This document shows, one piece after another, positions 50,633 through 60,415 of a stretch of 64,000 bases of DNA. This DNA comes from Winogradskyella marincola (lineage in GTDB: Bacteria; Bacteroidota; Bacteroidia; Flavobacteriales; Flavobacteriaceae): the NCBI RefSeq assembly GCF_029624125.1, contig NZ_JARSBN010000007.1, positions 124,001 through 188,000 of the forward strand. Direction: 5' to 3'. Numbering within the stretch: position 1 is the first letter of the stretch; each line of letters starts with the position of its first letter. The notes under the pieces were generated by a model. That model searched no databases, was not told the origin of the DNA, and was given only the letters and a program-made list of their open reading frames with translations. The translations under genes were made by a program, and so were the position numbers.

Positions 50633-53212
50633 TTAAAATTGCTGACCAATAATGAAGTGAGTTTCCCATTTTCTTGGTGATGTTCCATCTGGTAAATCGT
50701 CGAAAGCGTGACCAAAATCTATACCTAATAAACCAAAGGCTGGCATAAAGATTCTTAAACCAAAACCTGCTGACCTTCTAACATTAAAAGGATTAAAATC
50801 TCTAAAACTGTTGATAGACTGACCGCCTTCTAAGAACCCTAACGCGTATATCTTAGCCTGAGCACCAAGTGTTATAGCATGACGAAGTTCTAAAGAGAAT
50901 TTGTTGTATATAGAACCACCATCTGTTGTAGATAGGGATTGATTAGGATAACCACGTAACTGAATAATCTCTCTTCCGTCTAATGCAAAATTTCCTAAAC
51001 CATCTCCTCCAACAAAGAAACGCTCAAAAGGAATAACTCCTCTATCGTTATTATACGCACCTAAGAAACCAAATTCTACACTAGGTCTAAGAACCAACTT
51101 TTTTGTTAAGGCTGTATACCAATCAGCTCTAAACTTTATTTTATAGAACTCTAACCACTTAAAACGCTCTTGGTCAATTTCACCTATACGTGCATAGTCA
51201 TCTTCATCTGATGAATCTAAAGCATCTCTCTCATCTTTAAGCGCCTTATAATCCACTCCATTTACTAAAGAATATGGGAAAGAAAACTTAGCAGAAGCCG
51301 TAAAACTAGATCCTCCTGTTGGGAAAATTGGATCTGTGTATAAATTATTTCTACTTAAACCAATAGTATAAGACAAGTTATTTGATGTACCATCACCGAA
51401 AGTAAATAGTCCTGTGTTATAATTATTTAAGTCGTATTTTTGATAGCTTATTGCCTGCGACAATAAGAAATAATCATCTGGTTCTGACAATCTAGTAGAA
51501 ATACCTAAAGTAAGACCAAGAATATTAAATCTTCTGCTTTTATCTGCTCTACGTGTTGCTGAGTTATATAAAAACTGTCTGGAATAAGATAATGAACTTG
51601 ATAACTGAAATGGCTTTTTACCACCTAACCAAGGCTCACTAAATGAAAAACTATAAGTTTGAAAGAATTGACTCGCCTGTAATCTTAATGCCAGACTCTG
51701 CCCATCTCCTCTTGGCACTGGCTTGTACGCATCCTTCTTAAAAATATCTTTAATAGCAAAGTTGTTAAACGACAACCCTAGAGTACCGATGAAACCACCT
51801 CCACCATAACCACCTTGTAGTTGTATTTGACTAGACCCTTGCTCTGCAACTTCGTACTCAATATCTAATGTACCATCTACAGGATTAGGATTTTTAATGT
51901 TAGGCACCAACTGTTGCGCATCAAAGAAACCTAATTGCCCAAGCTCTCTTAATGTTCTAATAATTTGAGATTTGCTGTATAACTCACCTGGACGCGTTCT
52001 AATCTCTCTGTATATTACATGATCATTGGTAACATCATTTCCTTTAACTGTAACGTTATTGAAATAAGCAGGTTTACCTTCAGAAATACGAATCTCCATA
52101 TCAATAACATTACCCTCTGCACTTACCTCAACCGGATTGATTGTAGAGAACATGTAACCGCTATTTTGATATGCATTTACCAAACTAATTGCATCTGGAT
52201 CGTTAGGATCGTCTATACGATCTCTTAACTCTACTCCATTGTAAGTGTCACCCTCTTTTATACCTAATAATGCTGATAACTGTCTATCAGTATATACTGT
52301 ATTACCAACAAAGTCTATCTTACCAAAGGTGTACTTTTCACCTTCTTCTACTTCAATATTTAGACTGATTGTTTTCTCATTATTGTAGATGATAGAGTCT
52401 GATACAATTCTTGCATCTCTATATCCTTTTTCTTTGTAACGATCAACTATACTTACTAAATCTTCTCTAAAATCTTCTTCTATGTATTTTGAACGCTTAA
52501 AAATTCTTAATGGACTAAGGCTCTTTTTCTTTGTATTCTTCATAGCCTTACGAAGTTTCTTTCCTGAAAGCTTTTCGTTTCCTATGAAGTTTATCTTCTT
52601 AATTTTTACTTTTTGCCCTTTATCTATCTTAATCTTCATGTTAACACGCTCCTTCTCTACAGAGTCTATAACCTCTGAGGTTCGGATGTTAACTTTAGCG
52701 TTTAAAAAACCTTTCTTTTTGTATTTGTTAGTAAGGTAACTTCTTGTTGTTGCTATAAGGTTTTCAGTAACTTTTACACCAGACTGCAACTTGTTTTCAG
52801 TTATAATTTCGTCTTTTTTACCTTTCTTAACACCTTCTATAGTTAAGTCTTTTAACTCAGGCAAATCCATAAGATGGATTTCTAAGTTAGCATTACTTCC
52901 ATCTATATCAGTAACAAAAATATCTATACTGCTAAACAAGTTAGACTTCCACAAAGTCTTTACTGCGTTTGCAATTTTTTCTCCACCTACTTGGATTTCT
53001 TCATCCTTTCTAAGCTTAGAATAAGCTATAATAGTTTGTGGACTAAAATTAGTATTTCCTGTAACGGTAATTTCTTTGATTAAATACTTAGCACCATCTT
53101 GAGCTTGTGCATTACCTAAAAAAGGTATTGTAAAAAATAATACGACACCAATTAATTTAGCAAGGGACATTGATACTTTTTTATGAGGTAAGTTGTTCGC
53201 TTGTTTTTCCAA
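50633..53212 (-). CDS. bamA: Outer-membrane assembly factor BamA
   Basis: Outer-membrane insertase of 859 residues (or 845 from the ATG at 53170, which gives a simpler signal MSLAKLIGVVLFFTIPFLGN). Five POTRA domains span about 40-430 (KEITVTGNTNFSP, LTIEGVKKGKK, KINFIGNEKLSGKKL, KIDFVGNTVYTDRQL, VTVKGNDVTNDHVI). The 16-strand Omp85 barrel has FAVGGDGLG-like FFVGGDGLGNFALDG, GLRIFMPAFGLLGIDFG and ends in a terminal Phe. It partly overlaps uppS upstream if the longer start is used. Confidence 0.95.
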   Translation of the reverse strand: MEKQANNLPHKKVSMSLAKLIGVVLFFTIPFLGNAQAQDGAKYLIKEITVTGNTNFSPQTIIAYSKLRKDEEIQVGGEKIANAVKTLWKSNLFSSIDIFVTDIDGSNANLEIHLMDLPELKDLTIEGVKKGKKDEIITENKLQSGVKVTENLIATTRSYLTNKYKKKGFLNAKVNIRTSEVIDSVEKERVNMKIKIDKGQKVKIKKINFIGNEKLSGKKLRKAMKNTKKKSLSPLRIFKRSKYIEEDFREDLVSIVDRYKEKGYRDARIVSDSIIYNNEKTISLNIEVEEGEKYTFGKIDFVGNTVYTDRQLSALLGIKEGDTYNGVELRDRIDDPNDPDAISLVNAYQNSGYMFSTINPVEVSAEGNVIDMEIRISEGKPAYFNNVTVKGNDVTNDHVIYREIRTRPGELYSKSQIIRTLRELGQLGFFDAQQLVPNIKNPNPVDGTLDIEYEVAEQGSSQIQLQGGYGGGGFIGTLGLSFNNFAIKDIFKKDAYKPVPRGDGQSLALRLQASQFFQTYSFSFSEPWLGGKKPFQLSSSLSYSRQFLYNSATRRADKSRRFNILGLTLGISTRLSEPDDYFLLSQAISYQKYDLNNYNTGLFTFGDGTSNNLSYTIGLSRNNLYTDPIFPTGGSSFTASAKFSFPYSLVNGVDYKALKDERDALDSSDEDDYARIGEIDQERFKWLEFYKIKFRADWYTALTKKLVLRPSVEFGFLGAYNNDRGVIPFERFFVGGDGLGNFALDGREIIQLRGYPNQSLSTTDGGSIYNKFSLELRHAITLGAQAKIYALGFLEGGQSINSFRDFNPFNVRRSAGFGLRIFMPAFGLLGIDFGHAFDDLPDGTSPRKWETHFIIGQQF

Positions 53213-53924
53213 ATCTTCGTTCTCTATTTTGATAATTTATAAGCGCTTCATACAAATGTTCCTTGTTGAAATCTGGCCATAAAATATCCGTAAAATATAA
53301 TTCAGCATAGGCAATTTGCCAGAGTAAAAAATTACTAATTCGTTGCTCACCACTAGTGCGAATTAACAAGTCTACGTCTGGTAAATTTTGCGTGTAAAGA
53401 TGCTTATTTATAATTGATTCATCAATACTTTCTGAAGAAATTATATTATTTTTAACTTTAACTGACAATTCTTTAATAACATTAACAATTTCTTCACGAG
53501 AACCATAGCTTAACGCCAAAGTTAATGTCATATTCGTATTGTTTTTTGTCTTTTCTATAACATCTAGCAACTCCTGATGTGCTTTTTTTGGCAAATCATT
53601 AAGACAACCTATTGCTAGTAATCTAATGTTATTGTCTTGTAAGGTCTTTATTTCTTTCTTGAGTGATTTTACCAAAAGCTTCATAAGTGTTTGCACTTCT
53701 AGCTTTGGTCTATTCCAGTTCTCTGTAGAAAAAGCATAAAGGGTTAAGTTTTTTATACCCAATTCTGCACTTGCTTCAACAGTTTGCCTAACAGCTTTAG
53801 TGCCATTTTCGTGACCTATAACACGTATTAACCCTTGTTGTTTAGCCCAACGACCATTACCATCCATGATTATAGCTACATGGTTAGGAAGTTTCTGTTT
53901 ATTTACTTTTTCTTTTAGACTCAT
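53181..53924 (-). CDS. uppS: Undecaprenyl diphosphate synthase
   Basis: Cis-prenyltransferase of 247 residues making the C55 carrier for cell-wall synthesis. HVAIIMDGNGRWAKQQG holds the catalytic Asp, followed by GHENGTKAVRQ, YAFSTENWNRP and the C-terminal LLIRTSGEQRISNFLLWQIAYAELYF. The start at 53924 (MSLKEKVNKQ) begins 1 bp past the PorG-like stop; the longer frame from 53957 would overlap it. Confidence 0.95.
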   Translation of the reverse strand: MSLKEKVNKQKLPNHVAIIMDGNGRWAKQQGLIRVIGHENGTKAVRQTVEASAELGIKNLTLYAFSTENWNRPKLEVQTLMKLLVKSLKKEIKTLQDNNIRLLAIGCLNDLPKKAHQELLDVIEKTKNNTNMTLTLALSYGSREEIVNVIKELSVKVKNNIISSESIDESIINKHLYTQNLPDVDLLIRTSGEQRISNFLLWQIAYAELYFTDILWPDFNKEHLYEALINYQNRERRFGKTSEQLTS

Positions 53925-53925
53925 C

Positions 53926-54615
53926 TTAAAAATTACAATAGCATGGTCTTCTACCAAAGGTGTAAGTTAAGGTAATTCCTGAAAATACATACCAATCATT
54001 ACTATTTGTGTTACCAAAACTAAATTGTTCTCTAAATTCATTATCTGGCACACTTCCGTCTAGCTCATCAGAAAATGTATATCTTACTCCAATCTCACCT
54101 GCTAACACTAGGTGATTGCTTATGTTAGTTTTATAACCTAAGACCATAGGTATACCATAAGCCCAACTGCTTGTATCTTCTGAAGTATACTGACCATTTT
54201 GGGTGAAATAATAATTATCGTGATTAGCCACAGATATACCTGTATATAAATATGGTGTTCCTTTTACTCCACTTGTATGCAAATCGAAATCCCAAAACGT
54301 AAATTCCATTCCGGCAGATATTTCTAAAATGCTTGTATTAAACTTATAGCCTCTTTGTATTCTTCTCGGATCATCTGATTTTCCATCAACACCTTCTAAA
54401 TCTGAAAAAATTACAGACAATCTATATGAATGTCTTGGACTTCTATTCCACTTAAAAATGCCGCCAACAGCAAGCTGATTTGGTGATATGTAATTTGTAG
54501 CACCTACGTCTCCAATAAAATTACTTCCACCAGCAAACACACCAATCTCATAAATTTGAGCATTAGTGTTTTGCATAAAAAATACACTTGTAAAAATTAG
54601 GAATAAATACCTCAT
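53926..54615 (-). CDS. PorG-like outer-membrane beta-barrel protein (DUF6089)
   Basis: Exported protein of 229 residues; signal MRYLFLIFTSVFFMQNTNAQ from the ATG at 54615. EIGVFAGGSNFIGDVGATNYISPNQLAVGGIFKWN (about 22-56, key motif FIGDVG) and alternating hydrophobic strands are typical of the DUF6089 group. In Bacteroidota this includes PorG of the type 9 secretion system. The C-terminus FGRRPCYCNF has two Cys. It is consistently beside uppS and bamA in flavobacteria. Confidence 0.82.
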   Translation of the reverse strand: MRYLFLIFTSVFFMQNTNAQIYEIGVFAGGSNFIGDVGATNYISPNQLAVGGIFKWNRSPRHSYRLSVIFSDLEGVDGKSDDPRRIQRGYKFNTSILEISAGMEFTFWDFDLHTSGVKGTPYLYTGISVANHDNYYFTQNGQYTSEDTSSWAYGIPMVLGYKTNISNHLVLAGEIGVRYTFSDELDGSVPDNEFREQFSFGNTNSNDWYVFSGITLTYTFGRRPCYCNF

Positions 54616-54632
54616 AAATTTTTCAAAGTTTG

Positions 54633-54664
54633 CAAATATAATAATTATGATTAGCCTATTACAA
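54633..54664 (-). promoter_or_regulatory. Promoter of the porG-uppS-bamA unit
   Basis: On the minus strand TTG (54662-54664), a 21-nt spacer and TATATTTG (54633-54640) lie 17 nt before the PorG start. It fits the Bacteroidota promoter pattern. Confidence 0.55.
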
Positions 54665-54727
54665 TTTGACACAAATTGTCTTAGAGATAAACAGCATTTA
54701 CAAGCTTTTATTGTATATAAACGAGGC

Positions 54728-55606
54728 TTAATTACGTCGATCTTCCCCCCAAAGTAGCTTTTTTCTAAGCGTATCTAAAAAGGTTTCTTCTAATCGCTCA
54801 ACCATCTTTATTACAAAACTTGCTCTTTGTATTGTTACGATTGTTGTGTTAGGTAATGTTACAATTCTAGAATCTAAAGACATTAAAAACTGATCTTCTC
54901 TACCATCAACCTTAAAAGTTACCATTGTTTTATCTGGTATTATTAAAGGACGAGCACTTAAATTATGTGGCGCTATTGGAGTTAAGGCAAAATTATTAGT
55001 CTCTGGTGTAATTACAGGACCTCCGCAACTTAAAGAATACCCTGTAGAACCCGTTGGTGTAGATAATATAAGTCCGTCTGCCCAATACGATGTTAGGTAC
55101 TCACCATCCAGATGAGTTTCTACGGTAATCATAGAAGTTGTATTCTTTCTACTTAAGGCAATTTCATTGAGCGCAAAGTTGGTCTCACCAATAACATTGC
55201 TATCTGGCTTTGTACTAACACTGAGCAATGTACGCTCAGATATTTTGTATTTACCATTAAAAATTTCGGTAAGTGCAGACTCTATTTCATCGGTTCGTAT
55301 TGTAGCCAAAAAACCTAATCTCCCAGTATTAATACCAACTATAGGAATGCCCAAATCTCTCACATAAGTAATAGCCCTTAATATTGTTCCATCACCTCCT
55401 ATACTTATCAATAAATCAAAACTATTATCAAGCTCACTAAACTTTCTAATAGCAGAACTTTGCTGCATTTCAACGCTCTGCTGCTTTAAAAAATCTGACT
55501 CAACATAAACACCGACCTTATTATCTAGCAAAACATCTAGGAGGATTTCAAAAGCTTTTTGTGTAGAATCTTTAGCGTAATTCTGACCGTAAACCGCAAT
55601 TTTCAT
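54728..55606 (-). CDS. nadK: NAD kinase
   Basis: ATP-NAD kinase of 292 residues that makes NADP. GGDGTILRA (about 70-78, GGDG motif with the key Asp), GINTGRLGFLA and ADGLILSTPTGSTGYSLSCGGP are all present. MKIAVYGQ from 55606 is preferred; an adjacent ATG at 55609 overlaps the stop of the CBS gene. Confidence 0.95.
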   Translation of the reverse strand: MKIAVYGQNYAKDSTQKAFEILLDVLLDNKVGVYVESDFLKQQSVEMQQSSAIRKFSELDNSFDLLISIGGDGTILRAITYVRDLGIPIVGINTGRLGFLATIRTDEIESALTEIFNGKYKISERTLLSVSTKPDSNVIGETNFALNEIALSRKNTTSMITVETHLDGEYLTSYWADGLILSTPTGSTGYSLSCGGPVITPETNNFALTPIAPHNLSARPLIIPDKTMVTFKVDGREDQFLMSLDSRIVTLPNTTIVTIQRASFVIKMVERLEETFLDTLRKKLLWGEDRRN

Positions 55607-55608
55607 CA

Positions 55609-56265
55609 TTACATATTAAGGTATTTGTCTAAATACTGCGAACGCTCTTTTAGACTTTCTATATAAGAATCTTCTTCATGACCAGATACAATATTATAAC
55701 TGTAACGTCTAAATGTCTGAATTACCTCATTAAGGCTTGTATTACCAATCTTCAACGTAATTTGAACCAAATCTGAACCCATTTTAGACACAAATGCACC
55801 TAATAACTTAGCATCATTAGATTCTACAATCTGGCTTATTTCGCTAAAAGAGTAGTCATGAATTCCTTTTTCTACAACAAGAATACCACCTGGCTCAGCA
55901 AAGAATGGAGTTTCGTTAAATAAATGAATTATATCATTAAGTTCATAATACCCAATGTATGTATTTTTTTGATCTAAAACTGGCATAATATTAGAGTCGT
56001 TCTGCGCAAAGGCCTCTAACACATCAAGCCAATTGGTTGTTGGCCTCACAAAAAAACCTTCGATAGTATGACTACAATCGCTTATGGGCTTATCGCTCTC
56101 AAAACAATGTGCATCATTCTCAGAAATGCAGCCGACATACACACTTTCATTCTGAATAGGTATATGAGAATAAGTTAACTGATTAAAAAGCATTTGCAAA
56201 TCACCTATTTTATCTGTGATTTTTAATGGCTTTATATCGTTTATAACAAAATCTTGTAACTGCAT
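55609..56265 (-). CDS. CBS-domain protein
   Basis: Protein of 218 residues from the ATG at 56265 (MQLQDFVIND); an earlier ATG at 56298 adds 11 non-conserved residues. Two CBS motifs lie at about 1-55 (QLTYSHIPIQNESVYVG) and 65-120 (NIMPVLDQKNTYIGYYELNDII), followed by a C-terminal ACT-like segment (LLGAFVSKMGSDLVQITLKI). It likely senses an adenylate. It is translationally coupled to nadK. Confidence 0.82.
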   Translation of the reverse strand: MQLQDFVINDIKPLKITDKIGDLQMLFNQLTYSHIPIQNESVYVGCISENDAHCFESDKPISDCSHTIEGFFVRPTTNWLDVLEAFAQNDSNIMPVLDQKNTYIGYYELNDIIHLFNETPFFAEPGGILVVEKGIHDYSFSEISQIVESNDAKLLGAFVSKMGSDLVQITLKIGNTSLNEVIQTFRRYSYNIVSGHEEDSYIESLKERSQYLDKYLNM

Positions 56266-56329
56266 ATTTGTAGTTTGAATATCTTGCAAATTAATCAAAA
56301 ATAACTACAAAAACCCAAGATGAGTTCTG

Positions 56330-56337
56330 TATTTTTG
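56330..56337 (+). promoter_or_regulatory. pdxJ -7 box
   Basis: TATTTTTG fits TAnnTTTG and lies 19 nt before the pdxJ ATG. No clear -33 box is seen at the usual distance. Confidence 0.45.
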
Positions 56338-56356
56338 TTGTTTAAAACTTAAACAA

Positions 56357-57070
56357 ATGACAAAATTAAGTGTTAACATTAACAAGATTGCAACACTAAG
56401 AAATAGTCGTGGTGGAGATGCACCAAATGTAGTGCAATTTGCAAAAGATGCTCAACGCTTTGGTGCAGAAGGCATAACTGTTCATCCAAGACCAGATGAA
56501 AGACACATTCGTTATCAAGATGTTTTCGATTTAAAATCTGAAGTTACTACAGAATTTAATATTGAAGGTAACCCAATACCTAAGTTTATCGACATGGTTT
56601 TAGAAGTAAAACCAACACAAGTAACTTTGGTACCAGACGCAGAAGATGCCATAACATCTAATGCAGGTTGGGATACCGTAAAACACAAAGATTTTTTAAT
56701 TGATGTTATTAAAGAGTTTAAAAACAATGGCATCAGAACTTCAATTTTTGTAGATCCAGATTTACATCAAATTGAAGGCGCTAAAGAAACAGGAACAGAC
56801 AGAATTGAACTCTACACCGAAGCTTACGCTCACCAGTTTAGTTTAGGCAACAAAGATGGTATAAAACCTTACATGGAATGCGCTGGCTTAGCCAATACAT
56901 TAGGTCTTGGCATTAATGCTGGCCATGACCTTTCACTAGATAATATCAAATATTTTAAAGAAAATATCACTGGCCTTTTAGAAGTTTCTATTGGTCATGC
57001 TCTTATATCTGAAAGTTTGTATCTGGGTGCAAAAAATGTTATTAAAATGTATTTAGACAAACTAAAATGA
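56357..57070 (+). CDS. pdxJ: Pyridoxine 5'-phosphate synthase
   Basis: TIM-barrel enzyme of 237 residues that makes pyridoxine phosphate from deoxyxylulose phosphate and aminoacetone phosphate. LSVNINKIATLRNSRGGDAPNVVQFA, GAEGITVHPRPDERHI and LEVSIGHALISESL are PdxJ landmarks, with the catalytic Glu in FNIEGNP and His in GITVHPR. It overlaps the next ORF by 4 bp. Confidence 0.95.
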   Translation: MTKLSVNINKIATLRNSRGGDAPNVVQFAKDAQRFGAEGITVHPRPDERHIRYQDVFDLKSEVTTEFNIEGNPIPKFIDMVLEVKPTQVTLVPDAEDAITSNAGWDTVKHKDFLIDVIKEFKNNGIRTSIFVDPDLHQIEGAKETGTDRIELYTEAYAHQFSLGNKDGIKPYMECAGLANTLGLGINAGHDLSLDNIKYFKENITGLLEVSIGHALISESLYLGAKNVIKMYLDKLK

Positions 57071-57831
57071 TTTTACACTCTAATATTATAGGCGAAGGGA
57101 AACCGTTTGTAATTCTTCATGGTTTTTTAGGCATGGGAGATAACTGGAAAACCCTAGCCAAACAATTTTCAGAATCTAACTACCAAGTGTATTTGGTAGA
57201 CCAACGCAATCATGGTCGTAGTTTTCACTCAGAAGACTTTGACTATGAGTTAATGGCTGAAGATTTAAAAGCGTATTGCAAGGAGCATAACCTCAACGAT
57301 ATTGTTTTACTTGGCCACTCTATGGGCGGAAAAACAGCCATGCTTTTTGCCGCTTTATTTCCTGAGTTGGTAAGCAAACTTATCGTTGCCGACATATCTC
57401 CTCGTTACTACCCAGTACATCACGACGCCATTTTAGAAGGCTTAAGTAAACTAGACTTTTCTGAAATAAAAACCCGAGGAGAAGCAGACAAAGCATTAAG
57501 CAACTATGTAAAAGACGCAGGTACTCGTATGTTCTTACTTAAGAATTTGTATTGGGTAGAAAAAGGGCAATTAGGGCTTAGAATTAACTTACCCGTTTTA
57601 AAAAATAATGTTTCTGAAGTAGGAGAAGCATTTCCAATACATGCTACTTTCAATAAAGACACATTATTTCTTCGAGGAGATAAATCTGAATATATTGGCG
57701 AGCAAGATGAAGCCATAATTCATCGTCATTTTCCAAATTCAGAAATTGTTACCATTAAAAATGCAGGTCATTGGTTGCATGCAGAAAATCCAGAAGATTT
57801 TTATGAAGCTGTGATTAATTTCTTATATTAA
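57067..57831 (+). CDS. Alpha/beta-hydrolase (YbfF-like esterase)
   Basis: Cytoplasmic hydrolase of 254 residues without signal. FVILHGFLGMGDNWKTLAKQF, VDQRNHGRS, LLGHSMGGKTAMLFA (nucleophile Ser, about 95), Asp in LFLRGDKSEY and the His in NAGHWLHAENP make the triad. It matches YbfF-type esterases of unknown natural substrate. It is translationally coupled to pdxJ. Confidence 0.85.
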   Translation: MILHSNIIGEGKPFVILHGFLGMGDNWKTLAKQFSESNYQVYLVDQRNHGRSFHSEDFDYELMAEDLKAYCKEHNLNDIVLLGHSMGGKTAMLFAALFPELVSKLIVADISPRYYPVHHDAILEGLSKLDFSEIKTRGEADKALSNYVKDAGTRMFLLKNLYWVEKGQLGLRINLPVLKNNVSEVGEAFPIHATFNKDTLFLRGDKSEYIGEQDEAIIHRHFPNSEIVTIKNAGHWLHAENPEDFYEAVINFLY

Positions 57832-57854
57832 GTGAACTAAAAAAACTTAATTGT

Positions 57855-58205
57855 ATGAATCTTTTAATAAGACTTTTAATCAATGCTCTAGCAGTTTTCA
57901 TAATAGCTCATCTTTTAGGAGGTGTTGAAGTAAATGGCTATGTAGGTGCCATTATCGTAGCATTGGTTTTGGCTATTCTTAATCTCTTTGTAAAGCCAAT
58001 TTTAATAATTTTCACATTACCTGTTACCATTTTAACCTTAGGACTATTCCTTTTGGTTATTAATGCTCTGATTATTCTTTTAGCAGACAAATTAATTGAT
58101 GGATTTGGCGTTAATGGATTTTGGACTGCCTTAATTTTCAGTATTCTATTATCCATTCTGCAATCCATCTTACACACCATTTTTAAAGAGCCAAAAAACG
58201 ACTAA
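57855..58205 (+). CDS. Phage holin family / YvlD-like small membrane protein
   Basis: Membrane protein of 116 residues with four hydrophobic segments (LIRLLINALAVFIIAHLLGG, VGAIIVALVLAILNLFVKPI, LPVTILTLGLFLLVINALII, FWTALIFSILLSILQSIL). The NLFVKPIL...LPVTILTLGLF pattern is that of the Phage_holin_4_2 family. The name comes from a weak link to holins; it is not part of a prophage here. Function is unknown. Confidence 0.8.
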   Translation: MNLLIRLLINALAVFIIAHLLGGVEVNGYVGAIIVALVLAILNLFVKPILIIFTLPVTILTLGLFLLVINALIILLADKLIDGFGVNGFWTALIFSILLSILQSILHTIFKEPKND

Positions 58206-58223
58206 AAACCAATTGTTTAAACT

Positions 58224-58255
58224 ATTGTAGGGTTGTGAAAAATGTTGTATTTTTG
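58224..58255 (+). promoter_or_regulatory. Trigger factor promoter
   Basis: ATTG (58224-58227), a 20-nt spacer and TATTTTTG (58248-58255) lie 27 nt before the tig ATG. Confidence 0.6.
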
Positions 58256-58281
58256 CAGCCCAATTTTAGTTACTAAGCATA

Positions 58282-59604
58282 ATGAATATTACAAGAGAAA
58301 ACATCGACGCATTAAATGCAGTTGTAAAAGTAGATATCGCAAAAGAAGATTATAGCGATAAAGTTGAGAAAATCTTATCAGATTACCGTAAGTCTGCTAA
58401 CATTCCTGGATTTAGAAAAGGCCACGTTCCTATGAGCTTGGTTAAAAAACAATACGGTAAAGCTGTATTAGTTGATGAGGTAAACAAATTACTTCAAGAT
58501 GCTATAGGAAAGTATTTAGTTGAAGAAAAATTAGACGTTTTAGGTAACCCATTACCAAAACCACAAGACGATCTAGACTGGGATGCTGATGCTTTTTCTT
58601 TTGAGTTTGAATTAGGTTTAGCACCAGAATTTGACGTAAAGTTAAAAGGCAAAAAAGCTATAACTCACTACAACATTGTTGCAGATGACAAAATGATTGA
58701 CAACCAAGTTGAGCACATCCAAAAACAATATGGTAAGTTAGTATCTCAAACCGAAGTAACTAAAGATTCTGAAATCACTGGAAAATTCTCTAACGAAGAA
58801 GAAGGTATTGAGAACGTTGCAACTATTACTTTAGATAAATTAAAAGGAAAAACAAACCCTAAGAAGTTTATCGGAGCTAAAGTTGGTGATGTTATTAAAT
58901 TAAAAACCAAAGGTCTTTTTAACGACGACCACGATTTAATGACGTTCTTAAAAGTATCTCACGATGATGCTCACGGACTAGACGTTAAAGTAAACTTTGA
59001 AGTTTCTGAGATAAACGAAAGAGAGCTTGCAGACTTAGACCAAGAATTATTTGATAAGCTTTTTGGCCCTAAAGCAGTAACTTCTGTAACTGAGTTAAAA
59101 GACAAGATTAAGGAAGATTCTGAAAAGCAATTTGCACAACAAGGTGACCAAAAATTATTAAACGATGTTACTGAGTACTTACTAGAAAGCACATCGTTTG
59201 ACCTTCCTGTAGAATTCCTTCAAAAATGGATGCAAACAGCAGGTGAAGAACCAATGACAGAAGAGCAAGCTAAAGAAGAGTATGAAAAGTCTGAAAAAAG
59301 CATGCGCTACCAACTTATAGAAGGAAAATTAATCACAGACCACAACTTACAAGTTCAATTTGAAGAATTGAAAGCTTATGCTATGGAAATGATTAAAGGT
59401 CAGATGGCACAATTTGGTCAATTAAACCCTTCAGAAAAAGAATTAGAAGATATAGCAGCTCGTATAATGTCTAACCAAGACGAGGTAAAACGTCTGTCTG
59501 AGCAGCTAATGAGCCAAAAATTATTAAACTTATATAAGACTGAAGCTAATATCAAAACAAAAGAAATCACTTACGATGATTTTGTAAAAGAATTCTACAG
59601 CTAA
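58282..59604 (+). CDS. tig: Trigger factor
   Basis: Ribosome-associated chaperone of 440 residues. The N-terminal ribosome-binding domain has the GFRKGHVPMSLVKKQYG signature (about 43-59). A PPIase-like domain (about 165-245) and the long helical C-terminal arms follow. The gene precedes clpP and clpX in the classical order and ends with a strong terminator. Confidence 0.93.
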   Translation: MNITRENIDALNAVVKVDIAKEDYSDKVEKILSDYRKSANIPGFRKGHVPMSLVKKQYGKAVLVDEVNKLLQDAIGKYLVEEKLDVLGNPLPKPQDDLDWDADAFSFEFELGLAPEFDVKLKGKKAITHYNIVADDKMIDNQVEHIQKQYGKLVSQTEVTKDSEITGKFSNEEEGIENVATITLDKLKGKTNPKKFIGAKVGDVIKLKTKGLFNDDHDLMTFLKVSHDDAHGLDVKVNFEVSEINERELADLDQELFDKLFGPKAVTSVTELKDKIKEDSEKQFAQQGDQKLLNDVTEYLLESTSFDLPVEFLQKWMQTAGEEPMTEEQAKEEYEKSEKSMRYQLIEGKLITDHNLQVQFEELKAYAMEMIKGQMAQFGQLNPSEKELEDIAARIMSNQDEVKRLSEQLMSQKLLNLYKTEANIKTKEITYDDFVKEFYS

Positions 59605-59633
59605 GTTTAATTAATAAAATTAGTATCTTTAAG

Positions 59634-59666
59634 GCGTAGAACTGAAAAGTTTTACGCTTTTTTTTT
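59634..59666 (+). terminator. Terminator after tig
   Basis: GCGTAGAAC (59634-59642) pairs with GTTTTACGC (59649-59657) with one G-T pair, then nine T. It separates tig from clpP. Confidence 0.8.
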
Positions 59667-59690
59667 AATCGAAAAACAAATTGAAATTAA

Positions 59691-60365
59691 ATGAATTACG
59701 GAAAAGAATTTGAAAAGTTCGCTATAAAAGACCAAGGAATTAATAGTAACTACTACGATAAGATTATTTCTAGTATGTACCCAACTAATCTAACTCCAAA
59801 CATTATTGAAGAGCGCCAATTAAACGCCATTGCTATGGACGTTTTCTCTCGTTTAATGATGGATCGTATTATATTTTTAGGCACAGGAGTTAACGATCAG
59901 GTTGCTAACATTATCCAGGCTCAGTTATTATTCTTACAAAGCACAGATGCTTCAAAAGATATTCAAATATATATTAACTCACCAGGCGGATCTGTATATG
60001 CTGGTTTAGGCATTTACGACACCATGCAATTTGTAAAACCAGATGTAGCAACAATATGTACTGGTATTGCAGCTTCTATGGCAGCCGTGTTATTATGTGC
60101 TGGAGAAAAAGGAAAACGTTCTGCATTAAAGCACTCTCGTGTTATGATACACCAACCAATGAGTGGTACACAAGGACAAGTATCTGACATGGAAATAGCT
60201 GTACGCGAAACAATAAAAGTAAAAGAAGAACTCTATAATATTATATCTAGCCACTCAGGTAAATCTTACGAACAAGTGGAAAAAGACTCTGACAGAGATT
60301 ACTGGATGAAATCTAGTGAAGCTTTAGAGTACGGAATGATTGATGAAGTTTTAGAACGCAAGTAA
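59691..60365 (+). CDS. clpP: ATP-dependent Clp protease proteolytic subunit
   Basis: Serine peptidase of 224 residues forming the ClpP barrel. Ser in GIAASMAAVLLCAGEKGKR (about 122), His in RVMIHQPMSG (about 147), and a distal Asp complete the triad; INSPGGSVYAGLGIYDTMQF is the usual start of the fold. It is followed 50 bp later by clpX. Confidence 0.95.
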   Translation: MNYGKEFEKFAIKDQGINSNYYDKIISSMYPTNLTPNIIEERQLNAIAMDVFSRLMMDRIIFLGTGVNDQVANIIQAQLLFLQSTDASKDIQIYINSPGGSVYAGLGIYDTMQFVKPDVATICTGIAASMAAVLLCAGEKGKRSALKHSRVMIHQPMSGTQGQVSDMEIAVRETIKVKEELYNIISSHSGKSYEQVEKDSDRDYWMKSSEALEYGMIDEVLERK

Positions 60366-60415
60366 TCTAAATATCTTACGACTAAAAACTCCCCTAAACA
60401 AGAAGAATAAAGATT

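Noticed and set aside
57855..58205. Possible phage remnant from the holin family name
   Set aside because: No other phage gene is near; the protein is a four-segment membrane protein common in chromosomes, beside pdxJ and tig.
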